Made by a program: the position numbers and the translations under genes | In this document: piece after piece, positions 12,161 to 22,358 of the stretch | How the letters are laid out: every line of letters begins with the position of its first letter | Position numbering within the stretch: the first letter of the stretch is position 1 | Notes under the pieces: generated by a model | The model's input: the letters and a program-made list of their open reading frames with translations, nothing else | Told to the model about the DNA's origin: nothing | Databases searched by the model: none | Assembly (NCBI GenBank): GCA_009746045.1 | Contig: RPFO01000667.1 | Coordinates: 92,082-156,081 of the forward strand | Length of the DNA: 64,000 nucleotides | Origin: Mesostigma viride | Taxonomy: Eukaryota > Streptophyta > Mesostigmatophyceae > Mesostigmatales > Mesostigmataceae | Direction of reading: 5' to 3'

Positions 12161-12954
12161 TCGCGCGCAGCGGGAGGAACGCGACCAGCCGCCAGGTCAA
12201 TGAGGGTGTCAAAGAGAATGTCCTCGCCCCCATGCCCCACCAGGACCTCCAAGTGCTCGTAGCGCCAGCCCGACGGCCCGGTAGAGGAAGCCCGCGGGAC
12301 CTCACGCATCACCTCCAGGAAGCAGTCGCGGTCCAGCCGGAGGGGGGCCGGCAGGGGGTCCGGCACGGGCAGCTGGAATCCGGGCTCCGCAGGGTGAAGA
12401 GCCTCCAAGGCCGCCAGGGTAGCCGCATTGGCGGGGGCGAGCTTGGCCATTTCCAAGCGGGTCATGGCCCGGCTGAGCTGCCCCTCGCGGACGAGGCGGA
12501 TGACGTCGGCGGCCACCCGCTCGAAGTTGACCTCCCCCGACAGCCGGGCCGTGCGCGGGGGCGGCACGCCAAACAGCCCCTCCCAGTCCCCCTGCAGAAA
12601 GCGTCGGCAACGGGCAATAACCGCACCCTGGAGGCCGCGCACACCACGCCCGAGAGGGGTGAGGAGCAGGCGGGGGGTCACCATGTGCAGTTTAAAGCCC
12701 AGCGGGTCGTCCGGAGCGGCGTGCATGCGCCGGAGAGAAACGATTGCACATTGCGCGAAAAGGCTACGCGCGCGGTGGGGGAGGTCGGTCAGGGTAGACG
12801 TCGGGTTGATGGCGCATGCATCCCAGGGAACCGTGTCAAGCCAACGCCAACTGGCCGAGTAGTCGGGCGGCGGGGGCTGGGAGCCGGGGGAGCCGAGGCG
12901 GGAGGGGGGAGGGGGCCGGGACTGCTGGCCGGTTGAGGGGCCGTTGAGCAACAC
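12046..12954 (-). pseudogene. Pre-RT region of the RLE non-LTR element
   Basis: Holds the linker upstream of the RT (LDTVPWDACAINPTSTL, FERVAADVIRLVREGQLSRA, STGPSGWRYEHLEVLVGHG). A SGPSGWRYEHL-like block just before the RT fingers is typical of this RT class. The frame runs into the RT frame at the C8 run and overlaps the RING/C2H2 frame at its start (12836-12954). It belongs to one original polyprotein with its neighbours. Confidence 0.75.
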
Positions 12955-13762
12955 AGGCGCGCGCGTGCTGAGCGCGCCCGTGAATGGAGTACACCCGCTG
13001 GCAGTGAGCTTCCGGGCACCGGTAACAGCTCATGGCCTGCAGATCCGCCGCGCCGAGATCGGGGTGCACAGCGCGAAGGTGCTGGCAGAGGAGGTTACGG
13101 TTGTGGAACACACCCGCACACGGGGACCCCGTGGGAAGCAGCACGGCACACCGGTGAAGGCCGTCGGCGGGCGCTGAGTGGCGGGGAGCGGCGCCAGCAA
13201 AGGCAGGACGTGGGGCCTGCGGCGTCTCCCCAGCCGGGCCGGCAGGCGCGCGCACCACGACCCGACCAGCGCCCGGCAGGCCCGCCGGGGCCACGGAGGA
13301 GGCAGTGCCCACCGGGGAGACCCCCAGCGGAGGGGGATCGAGAACGCCGGCGCCCCTCCCAGGGGGACTCGCCAGCGCGCCCGCGACCACCCCAGGCCCC
13401 GGCAACGAGGCCGGGGGCGGAGGCCGAGGGGTCGGGGAGGCAGCTGGCCCCGGGGCCCGGTGGGGACCCGGCAGGGGACCCAGCGAGACCGGGGGCGGGC
13501 CGAGAGGAAGCGCAGTCCCAGGGGGCGGCACAACAGCCCGGCACAACGGGCAGCGCGGCACGGAGTGGAGCAAGCTGCGCGCGATGCACGCTTGATGGAA
13601 TGTGTGGCCGCACGCGGGCAGGCGACACAAGCCATCCCCCGGCCGGAAGGGCTCAAGGCAGATGGCACAGGAGCCCGACTCGGGGTCGTCCCCCTCCAGA
13701 AGGGACCGGACATGAGGGGGGGCGGGTCCCAGCCGGCCTCCCAGCAACCCGGGAGGCGGCAA
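12836..13762 (-). pseudogene. RING finger and C2H2-like zinc fingers of the RLE non-LTR element
   Basis: Near residues 32-75 there is a RING-H2 pattern: CAICLEPF, CRLPACGHTFHQAC, CPLC, with C-x2-C, C-x-H, H-x2-C and C-x2-C spacing. RING-H2 domains usually act as E3 ubiquitin ligases. After a long Pro/Gly/Ala-rich linker come two C2H2-like fingers: one around CAVLLPTGSPCAGVF ending H-x4-H, and one CYRCPEAHC with HGRAQHARAC. N-terminal zinc fingers in R2-like elements bind the DNA target. A RING finger in such an element is unusual. Frame joins to neighbouring segments are broken. Confidence 0.75.
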
Positions 13763-14285
13763 TCTGGGCGCGCGAGAGGATGCCGACCGGTTGGTCAGCC
13801 GCGGGGTGCCATTCGTGCGGGATGCCTGCCAACTCCAGGATGTCGTGGAGGAAGGCAGAAACAGGCGTCCCCGCGGTTAGGGGCTGGGCGCGCCCGGCCG
13901 AGTCCACCAAGATGGCCTGGCCGCCCTGAACCGCGATGGGGGCCCCGAACTCCACACGCAGCATGGCGGCCTGCGCCAGGCTGAGGGAGGTGATGAGAAA
14001 GCCCCCACTGGCAACCGGGCCGGGAGGCGGGGCCTGGGCGTCCAAGAAGAGGCGAAGCTGCCGCGGGGACATGAGGCCCAGGTCGGCGCCGCCCGCGAGG
14101 TAGGCCGCCCGCACCGAGACCTGTGCGTCTCGAGCCACCGCCGTGACGAACTCGACCACCGCCTGACCCACCCGCTCGTCCAGGGAAAGCAGCTCTTCCT
14201 GCCGGGCGGCCGGGAGATGCCACGGCAGCCGGCAGCCGGCGTGATATCCTTCCAAGACATACCCCCAAAGAGTCGAGGCCGTCAC
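13653..14285 (-). pseudogene. Unrecognised middle region of the RLE element polyprotein
   Basis: 211 codons with ordinary amino-acid composition (LWGYVLEGYHAGCRLPWHLP, DERVGQAVVEFVTAVARDA, LMSPRQLRLFLDAQ, SAFLHDILELAGIPHEWHP). It sits between the PHD and RING regions and reads as real protein compared with the Pro-rich shadows in other frames. I see no catalytic motif and do not assign a function. It overlaps the RING frame at its end and the PHD-side frame at its start, so it is one piece of a frame-broken polyprotein. Confidence 0.6.
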
Positions 14286-15114
14286 CGGGGGGCGGCGGAA
14301 AGAAATGTCGCCCGCACCTGCGCAACTAGGGCCAGGAAGGCCGGGGGCCTAGGGAGCGAGGGGAAGGCGGCCTGGAGCCCGACCGCGTCCAGCAACAAAG
14401 GGCAGTACGCCCAAGAAAAGGTGGCGCGGCCCACCACGCCGACAATGTGCGAGGGCGGCCACGAGGTGAACGCGTGGGCCCGGGGGCCGCCGTCCCACGC
14501 GGCAAGGACGGGGGTGGCGGCTGGGTGGCCAACCGCGGCCGGGGGAAGGGAGGCCAGAGCGTCGGGGAGCGAGGGGCCGGGGGCGGGCGCCGGGGTCGCC
14601 AGGCCCGCCGGGGGTCGGCCGGGCTCAGCCCAGGCGACAGCGCCGCGCCCCCGTCGGCGGGGCCAGGCGACGGGTGGGGCCCCGGGGCCGAGGGCGCCAG
14701 GGCCCGAGCAACGGCGGCCCCATCGGGCAGGCCACGGCCCGCCCCGAGGGCCTCGGCAGGGGGGCACACGGGGCAGGGGGCCGGAGCACCCAGCGGGGAG
14801 GGCAGCCCGGGGGCCCGCCGGGGGGGACAGCGCGGGCACGTCCAGGAGCCCGGCGGGACCCGGTAGAGCCGGGGAGTAAGACACTGCAAGTGCCACCCGG
14901 AATTGCAAGCATCACAAACTAACATGTGGTGCCCGCGGTGCCCGCTCCGGCAGACCTCGCAGACCAAGGAGGGGGAGACCGGGGCGCCCGAGCCCCCCGC
15001 AGCCGGGTCGCCCACCTCCGCAAGAAGGGCCGCAAGCCGAGAGGACCGCCGAGGCGCCAACCGGGGAGCGGGGGAGCCGTTGGGCGAAGGGGGTCGTGGG
15101 TCGTCCATGAACAA
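14282..15114 (-). pseudogene. N-terminal PHD finger region of the RLE element
   Basis: The start codon at 15114 (MFMDDPRPPS) lies about 110 bp downstream, in sense, of the monomer array. Residues 52-97 form a PHD finger: CEVC, MLVCDACNSGWHLQCL and CPRC, giving Cys4-His-Cys3 spacing with the Trp expected in histone-tail readers. The frame then changes: from about 14700 the plausible protein continues in the frame of the ORF 14282-14908 (VVGRATFSWAYCPLLLDAVG). PHD fingers of this kind often bind the histone H3 tail, so a role in choosing chromatin is an inference. Confidence 0.75.
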
Positions 15115-15222
15115 TCAGGGCAGGCGTGGCAGCCACCGAGGGGGGGGGCCGGGGGGTGTGGGGGGCGGAGCCCCCACGCGGGGGGTTTGGGGGGCGGCAG
15201 CCCCCCAACGCGCTGCGGTCGC

Positions 15223-16427
15223 GGTACCGCCTGCCGTCCGGCACTTTGAAGCCCGCCGGTGCTATAATTCCTATCGTCCACGCATGTTTTCCCCTGCCTC
15301 AAACCGCACGTTGCATTTAAATCTGGAGCCCAAAATTCACTGAAAACGTGTGCCAGCCGGTAGCAAACTGGGCCAAGCTGCCACGGAATGGTGGTACCGC
15401 CTGCCGTCCGGCACTTTGAAGCCCGCCGGTGCTATAATTCCTATCGTCCACGCATGTTTTCCCCTGCCTCAAACCGCACGTTGCATTTAAATCTGGAGCC
15501 CAAAATTCACTGAAAACGTGTGCCAGCCGGTAGCAAACTGGGCCAAGCTGCCACGGAATGGTGGTACCGCCTGCCGTCCGGCACTTTGAAGCCCGCCGGT
15601 GCTATAATTCCTATCGTCCACGCATGTTTTCCCCTGCCTCAAACCGCACGTTGCATTTAAATCTGGAGCCCAAAATTCACTGAAAACGTGTGCCAGCCGG
15701 TAGCAAACTGGGCCAAGCTGCCACGGAATGGCGGTACCGCCTGCCGTCCGGCACTTTGAAGCCCGCCGGTGCTATAATTCCTATCGTCCACGCATGTTTT
15801 CCCCTGCCTCAAACCGCACGTTGCATTTAAATCTGGAGCCCAAAATTCACTGAAAACGTGTGCCAGCCGGTAGCAAACTGGGCCAAGCTGCCACGGAATG
15901 GCGGTACCGCCTGCCGTCCGGCACTTTGAAGCCCGCCGGTGCTATAATTCCTATCGTCCACGCATGTTTTCCCCTGCCTCAAACCGCACGTTGCATTTAA
16001 ATCTGGAGCCCAAAATTCACTGAAAACGTGTGCCAGCCGGTAGCAAACTGGGCCAAGCTGCCACGGAATGGTGGTACCGCCTGCCGTCCGGCACTTTGAA
16101 GCCCGCCGGTGCTATAATTCCTATCGTCCACGCATGTTTTCCCCTGCCTCAAACCGCACGTTGCATTTAAATCTGGAGCCCAAAATTCACTGAAAACGTG
16201 TGCCAGCCGGTAGCAAACTGGGCCAAGCTGCCACGGAATGGCGGTACCGCCTGCCGTCCGGCACTTTGAAGCCCGCCGGTGCTATAATTCCTATCGTCCA
16301 CGCATGTTTTCCCCTGCCTCAAACCGCACGTTGCATTTAAATCTGGAGCCCAAAATTCACTGAAAACGTGTGCCAGCCGGTAGCAAACTGGGCCAAGCTG
16401 CCACGGAATGGCGGTACCGCCTGCCGT
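15223..16427 (-). repeat. 170-bp monomer array forming the 5' end of the RLE element
   Basis: Seven full tandem units start at 15223, 15393, 15563, 15733, 15903, 16073 and 16243 (each GGTACCGCCTGCCG), plus a 15-bp partial unit from 16413. Units are almost identical, with a T/C variant just before GGTACC. The array ends exactly at the target duplication, so it is part of the element and not a neighbouring satellite. Each unit holds AT-rich boxes (ATTTAAAT and TATAATT on the plus strand) that could serve a promoter. The arrangement resembles the monomeric 5' promoters of mouse L1. Confidence 0.9.
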
Positions 16428-16440
16428 CCTGGATATATAT
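16428..16440. repeat. Target-site duplication of the RLE non-LTR element (right copy)
   Basis: CCTGGATATATAT, matching 9804-9816. Confidence 0.9.
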
Positions 16441-17247
16441 AGATCATTCCAATTCAGCGGCATGACTGCGGCCGGGGTCACCGACGACAGTGAAGGGCCA
16501 ACTAAGCACCCCCGGTCGTGCCTGTGAACGAGGCGGCCGCAAGAAAGTAGACAACCCTAACGTAGTAGTATTCAGGGTCGCGGACCACCTATCTGGCCTG
16601 GGCACTATAGTGCATGGGGCCTGCATGCAGCCCGTAATGAACGAACTGGCGGCTATACACTATGCGCTGGATGACATCGCCATGGCTCTCATGATTGTGC
16701 CCGAAAAAATTACCCGGCCGGGCATGGCGTGCAACTTTTAGTACACGAAATGAAACTAAACACGAATCAACGATATCGATGTGTGTCGGTGGCAGTGATG
16801 CATGGTGCGCCTCGCCGTTCCGGCCTAGTCGTTCGGCCACGAAATTTGGGTTTAATTTGCAAGCAAGTACAGCAGATGCCAGCACGGCCTGAGGCAGACC
16901 CAGACTAAGCTAGTCGTACGACGACAAACCTACCCCGACTAGTTTCTGGTTTTCGCAAAAATACAGTGTAGGCAGGGTAGATAAAAGACCATGTACATTA
17001 ATCTCATGATGTAATCCTTCCCCGTTGCAAGTCACGTGCGTTGTAAGTTGTAACGTTCACATAAAACTTTCGTCGGCGGAGCCCAGAAGAACCAAGGTTT
17101 GAAGAAGGGGCGAAGCCCAATTATTGGAGAGGTGCGTGAAGTGCGGCCGCACCTCACATTGGCGTCTACCTATTGGACGATGGATCATGGCGCAAAACTC
17201 CAGACTCTGCGGCGATGAGAACTTTGCGAAATGGCACAAATTCGGTG
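16441..17247. other. Intergenic DNA
   Basis: I see no recognisable gene, RNA or repeat. The last five bases before the chromovirus, 17248-17252 (GATGG), are its left target duplication. Confidence 0.5.
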
Positions 17248-17252
17248 GATGG

Positions 17253-17823
17253 TGTTACGCCGCAAGCCTCGGCCGCCACCTCTACCTCTACCGGTCCTGA
17301 TACTACCTAAACTAGTGAGGCCGCTTCTATTTACACCCCTAGCGAAAGACGACCGAGACGAACCAGATCTCAATGCATTTACATATGTACTACTGTAATA
17401 TGCCATAGGCCATTTAATCAAACCCGTTTACTCCAGGAAAAGAGGAAGGAAACACAACTAAACTGCCGTGACCCAAGCCTATATGTGTTAATTCATTTAA
17501 CACACGCCGAGTGACCACACAAGGAGTGGAACGTGCATAAATGGTCACCAACGGTCCAACAGGCTCGGGCCGACCTGGCCCTCGCCTGCAGAAACACAGA
17601 AACACAGGCAGGTGCACAGATGCACGCCGGTCCACTACATTCTACAAAAGGATAAGGACCACTAATATAGTACGCGGCGCGGCGCCCAAAGGCACCCAAT
17701 ATACCACAGTACTGTTACGGGGACAGTCATGTCCAAACTAGAACTGCACGTAACCTAGGAACAACCGAGGCCAAGGACCTAATTTACGTCCGTAACTACA
17801 ACGAATTGTTACGCGACGTAACA
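17253..17823 (-). repeat. 3' LTR of the chromovirus
   Basis: 571 bp, near-identical to 34764-35334. Bounded by TGTTACG/CGTAACA inverted ends and preceded on the flank by GATGG. Confidence 0.93.
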
Positions 17824-17836
17824 CCTCCCCCCCCAC
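17824..17836 (-). promoter_or_regulatory. Polypurine tract of the chromovirus
   Basis: On the minus strand GTGGGGGGGGAGG abuts the 3' LTR, the expected place for the primer of plus-strand DNA synthesis. Confidence 0.8.
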
Positions 17837-18088
17837 AAAAGGTAGGGAGCCCTCTCCCTACGCAGAGAGGAGGGAACCAAAGGGGTAGGAAAAACCTAAT
17901 GCACCCAGCACATACCAACACAATCGATAGACCATCCCAGATACAAAACACCAATAGTTCACACGGTCTCCACCACCACGCCGGGTGGTGTAGGGTTAGC
18001 CAGCACCAAGCCTGGTGGGAGGTTCCCCTAACTGCCTGGAACGGAGTCCTGGCCGGGGGGAAACGGCACTGGGCAGGACACACAGAGT

Positions 18089-20415
18089 ATCGGTTTTCTC
18101 TGAATATAGTTTAATTAACGCATGCGGGAAAGATAAGGCCGCCATGCCTTGGCCTGGATGTGGAAGGCTGTCTGCGACATGGGCTGACTAATTCGATCTG
18201 TACAAAGGGTTTCCTGCTCGCCCGAATTTTCCTTGGATGACCCGGTTGTTTATAAGGGTCGGTGGCTATTAATTAGCGGTCCGAGAAAATTAATTGTAGG
18301 TTTTATACGACTTCACTTGCAAAGATTCGTGTTTGGTTGCACCAGCTGAGGTTAGGTGGGGACCTGTAGGGTCGGCTGGTTGCTTACCGAATCTTTGGCT
18401 GATTTGGGTTATTTAGTGAGTCGTGATTAATTATTGTATAGTGGATTCGGACCGGCCCAAGGGGTCGATGGGCGCGTTTTATGGTTGTCAGTCTTGGGAA
18501 CCTTGTACAACTACCTGTACGGTTAACGCACTAGCCTGGGGGTGCGTGGCCACGCTGTTTGTAGTGGCGTTTTCAGCACTGTTCAGGCCGGTGTGTGACG
18601 CATGCCGGTGTTAATTAATTTAGGATGATGTCAGCTTGTGTGTCGGCGGGCCATGCCTTAAGCAAGCTAGGCAGGCAATGATCCGCAATTGTTTCTTTCA
18701 GAATGGCGGCAATGGCCGCCTGTGCAAAATTGCACATTCTAGCGCGGGTTGCATCTGTCTTGTAGCCGAGGCAGATGGTGGCACAACCGCTAAGTTGTTC
18801 GACCAAGCATAGTATAGTTGGTCGTGCAACGGAAAGAAAATTTAAATTTACCCCCATGTCGTTTTCCCCGGCTGCGGGTCTTTTTGACATGGGCGAAGGA
18901 TGGGGCGCTACTCCGGCGGTTTGGCCAGCTTCGGCGGAGCTGTTTATAAGGTTCTAAAACAGCTCTAGTGTCACATCGCAGGCTTGCCACCTTGCGATGG
19001 TGCGTGGGACGTGACCTGGACTCAAAAGGTCCCGAACCAGGTTCCTGTCAGCAACGACCTTTTTTTGTCATAAAATATTTTTTGTGGCGGCAGGTCAGTT
19101 GTCCAGCTGCCCCTGCCGAGGAGGGGTGGTTGGGGACAATAGGAGCCGCGCGAAAGTTGCGCTCCGAAGCTAGAAATTTCCCTATTGCGAGACTCGAGTT
19201 GGGGAGGGCGTCTCAGGGAGGCGAGGCTACGCCAGACCTTTGTCGTTCCTTTTCGTCTCAGCACCTGCTGCGCGGCTCAGTCTATTATGGTGTCGTAAAA
19301 CCTCTTTCCTTTTTGGACGGTTCCGGAATTGCGAAATGCTGGCTCTTTTTGAGGGCTTGCTTTTGGGGTGGTCACCGGCTTGTGTCGCATTGTAACCAGC
19401 GGGCCCCTGCGGGGGTTAATATAGCCTAGCGCGGGCTGAGTCGCCATTTAAGATGTTGCGACACGCTCTTTCGCGCACGGTGGTCATGAGTTTAATCGGC
19501 GCAATGGGGTTGGCGCCAGGGGGGGTAATTGGGTGGAGGCTTCTTGCTTCCGCGTGCGGATTGAGAAACCTTAAGGCCACTGTTAACTGCTGCATTTGTG
19601 GCAGGGCTCCACTTATTGTATTCAATCAAATGCTGGTCTTCTTGGGAGCTGAGTGATCTTAATCGGTTTTCTCTGAATATAGTTTAATTAACGCATGCGG
19701 GAAAGATAAGGCCGCCATGCCTTGGCCTGGATGTGGAAGGCTGTCTGCGACATGGGCTGACTAATTCGATCTGTACAAAGGGTTTCCTGCTCGCCCGAAT
19801 TTTCCTTGGATGACCCGGTTGTTTATAAGGGTCGGTGGCTATTAATTAGCGGTCCGAGAAAATTAATTGTAGGTTTTATACGACTTCACTTGCAAAGATT
19901 CGTGTTTGGTTGCACCAGCTGAGGTTAGGTGGGGACCTGTAGGGTCGGCTGGTTGCTTACCGAATCTTTGGCTGATTTGGGTTATTTAGTGAGTCGTGAT
20001 TAATTATTGTATAGTGGATTCGGACCGGCCCAAGGGGTCGATGGGCGCGTTTTATGGTTGTCAGTCTTGGGAACCTTGTACAACTACCTGTACGGTTAAC
20101 GCACTAGCCTGGGGGTGCGTGGCCACGCTGTTTGTAGTGGCGTTTTCAGCACTGTTCAGGCCGGTGTGTGACGCATGCCGGTGTTAATTAATTTAGGATG
20201 ATGTCAGCTTGTGTGTCGGCGGGCCATGCCTTAAGCAAGCTAGGCAGGCAATGATCCGCAATTGTTTCTTTCCCCTCCCTCCCACCCTGGAGGCTTCTTG
20301 CTTCCGCGTGCGGATTGAGAAACCTTAAGGCCACTGTTAACTGCTGCATTTGTGGCAGGGCTCCACTTATTGTATTCAATCAAATGCTGGTCTTCTTGGG
20401 AGCTGAGTGATCTTA
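18089..20415. repeat. Unequal tandem duplication inside the chromovirus 3' region
   Basis: Unit 1 (18089-19661, 1573 bp) is followed directly by unit 2 (19662-20415, 754 bp). Both start ATCGGTTTTCTCTGAATA and end GAGTGATCTTA. Unit 2 lacks about 830 bp and carries a 15-base filler (CCCTCCCTCCCACCC) at the deletion point. I recognise no protein in either unit. The short ORF repeated in both (18423 and 19996, 63 codons) is simply part of the duplication. Confidence 0.85.
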
Positions 20416-20525
20416 AAACACATCAGCGCTAAGGACCAAGAACAGCCAACCAACGGGCCAGAATATGAGGGCGAATCTATATACCGGAGGGACAACACCC
20501 TCAGGTCGGGCCTAAGGCCCTCTAT

Positions 20526-22358
20526 CTAGTGGCCATCCGTCTGATAAGTGCCACGAGAGGCCAGCAGGACCTCCAGGTAGGCCTGGTAGTGGGCCACATC
20601 CTCGACATTGTCATGCCTATCTACAGTGAGGAAAACATCGGCCCACACGCCGTCAGGAAAGAGGCCCAGGAAGGCCCAGTAATACCTATGCTGCGTGAGG
20701 ACGACCTGGCCACGGGCCCAGTCCAGAAAGCCACAGGCAAAGAGGCGAAGGAAAGGCTCTACCGCGATCAGGCAAAGGGCCCGCAGGAGGAGGCGATGGT
20801 ACCGGATCCGAGGGCGCATACCCGTCGGGAAGAACAGGTCCACCAGGGGCTCCACGTTGGACGGCCACAACCGGATGTGCCGAACCTCGCGGGAGCGCCA
20901 CCGACGAACACACTGTCGCGACCCGAATGTCTCTAGGTAGTCGCTGGCCCGAGGAGGAGGGTGACCGCGGGAGTCTAGACCCTGGCCCGGGATAGGCGCC
21001 GGGCGACGGGCATCCCACTCAAGGATGGGCTGGAGGACCGTAGTGTACGCCGCACCCGGCACCGCAGGAAACTCTACTGTAAGGGCATCCGAAGCCATAA
21101 TGCCCAGAGGTGGAGGGTAAGCCCACTGGAACCCACCGTAGGTGTCCAAGTCGTTGTGGCGCCTAGCCCAGCGATACAGAACGCGCCGGACCAGGATCTC
21201 ACCCTCGAACACCGGATCAGCTAAAATAACCATGTCGAAGGGAGGCCGATCAGTCTCAATGGGTAGGCCACGATCCCGAGGCGCCCGACACACCTGGGAG
21301 AACCCGTAGGACATGGGGGAGATGGCAAGCTCAGCAGAGGCGCGCGGCAGGTCACACTGTCGGCAGGCGAGTGCGGACATACCATACCCAGGAATGGGCG
21401 TGTCGCGCGACTCCGGCGTCGCATGCACCACAGAAGGGGCCCTGTCCCGATCACCCTGGGACAACTCCCGGAGGGAATCGGCAGCGCGGGTGACGCGAGG
21501 ATCCTGACCGGTGGACCGAACAACCGCGGCCAATGACCGCGAGGCCGAAGGAGCAGGGACCGAAGCAGGGGCCGACGCAGGGGCAGGAGCCGACACCGAC
21601 GCAGGGGGCACTGGTAAAACAGGAGGTCGCGCCGGACCCGAAGCCAGAGAGGGCCGTGACGGACCCGCCATCGACGCAGGCGCGCCGGTCTCCGTTGCCG
21701 GTGCACCCTCAGGCCACATATTGAAGATAGGGCCCGTAGGGACAGGCAGCCCGGCATAAGATTGGTTACCATCCAAGCTCCAGTCGGGCACCGGGATCCT
21801 CTGCGGGGGACCACCCTCCCAAAGCCTGGGATGATCGCCCGTGTCGCTGAAGAAACCACGAACTGGCTGTGAGGGCGCAGCGGACGGCCCAGAGGGGGCG
21901 ACGGCGGGCACAGCCGAAGGGGCTGAAGACTCGCGCCGAGGCGCGGGAACGTCGGCCGCAGGCACGGAGGCAACCGGAGGTGTCGGAGCCGCAGCAACCG
22001 AAGGGGTAGGGGGCGCCGGCGAAACCACAGGTGCCGAAGCAACCAAAGGGGTAGGGGGCGCGGACACCACAGACACCCCACCTGGCGTGGCCGGAGTCTG
22101 CGCTTGGGCCGCCAGGAAGGCCCCGAACGCCGTGGTCAGGGACTGGATCTGAGCCTGCATAGCCAAGACCGTCGCCGAAAGAGGATCAGGCAAACCCGAA
22201 GGGGTAGGCTCTAGTAACTGCAACATCCCGGGTCGACCGAGGGGACGACGGGACCGGAGAGGGAGGAACAGACGCCGAGGAGGCGGACGCAGCGCTCGAG
22301 GCAGAATAATCTGGCGTATAATGTACCTCGGCTGGGGCGCCCGAAGGGGCAGGACCAC
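20526..22358 (-). CDS. Unknown ORF downstream of integrase (ORF b)
   Basis: 610 codons. The N-terminal part is rich in Pro, Ala, Ser and Val (about residues 45-330), with a possible short helix (MQAQIQSLTTAFGAFLAAQ). The C-terminal 280 residues look globular (PPFDMVILADPVFEGEILVR, WPSNVEPLVDLFFPTGMRP, VFLTVDRHDNVEDVAHYQAY). I do not recognise the family. Its place after the integrase is where some Ty3/gypsy elements carry an env-like or other accessory gene, but I see no signal peptide or clear membrane anchor. It overlaps the ORF at 22186-22968 in another frame, and the two may once have been a single protein. Confidence 0.6.
   Translation of the reverse strand: MVLPLRAPQPRYIIRQIILPRALRPPPRRLFLPLRSRRPLGRPGMLQLLEPTPSGLPDPLSATVLAMQAQIQSLTTAFGAFLAAQAQTPATPGGVSVVSAPPTPLVASAPVVSPAPPTPSVAAAPTPPVASVPAADVPAPRRESSAPSAVPAVAPSGPSAAPSQPVRGFFSDTGDHPRLWEGGPPQRIPVPDWSLDGNQSYAGLPVPTGPIFNMWPEGAPATETGAPASMAGPSRPSLASGPARPPVLPVPPASVSAPAPASAPASVPAPSASRSLAAVVRSTGQDPRVTRAADSLRELSQGDRDRAPSVVHATPESRDTPIPGYGMSALACRQCDLPRASAELAISPMSYGFSQVCRAPRDRGLPIETDRPPFDMVILADPVFEGEILVRRVLYRWARRHNDLDTYGGFQWAYPPPLGIMASDALTVEFPAVPGAAYTTVLQPILEWDARRPAPIPGQGLDSRGHPPPRASDYLETFGSRQCVRRWRSREVRHIRLWPSNVEPLVDLFFPTGMRPRIRYHRLLLRALCLIAVEPFLRLFACGFLDWARGQVVLTQHRYYWAFLGLFPDGVWADVFLTVDRHDNVEDVAHYQAYLEVLLASRGTYQTDGH

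Larger units (their letters stand above)
9817..16427 (-). mobile_element. Complete-length non-LTR retrotransposon with PHD/RING/C2H2 fingers and restriction-like endonuclease
   Basis: A 6611-bp element read on the minus strand, between 13-bp duplications of CCTGGATATATAT (9804-9816, 16428-16440). In sense order: a 170-bp monomer array (16427-15223), a short leader, PHD finger, an unrecognised region, RING finger, two C2H2-like fingers, RT, CCHC knuckle, restriction-like endonuclease, and a 3' UTR ending in an AT-rich tract. This order of C2H2 fingers, RT, CCHC and RLE is that of R2/NeSL/Utopia-like non-LTR elements that use target-primed reverse transcription. The coding region is GC-rich and its frame changes several times, at least once at a C8 run (about 12108-12115). 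The copy is either slightly decayed or affected by homopolymer sequencing errors. Confidence 0.88.

Noticed and set aside
10613..12262. 549-codon plus-strand ORF
   Set aside because: Antisense shadow of the RT-endonuclease region in GC-rich DNA; no domain seen.
15223..16427. CRISPR-like array
   Set aside because: Units are contiguous 170-bp copies without unique spacers, and the context is a eukaryotic retroelement.
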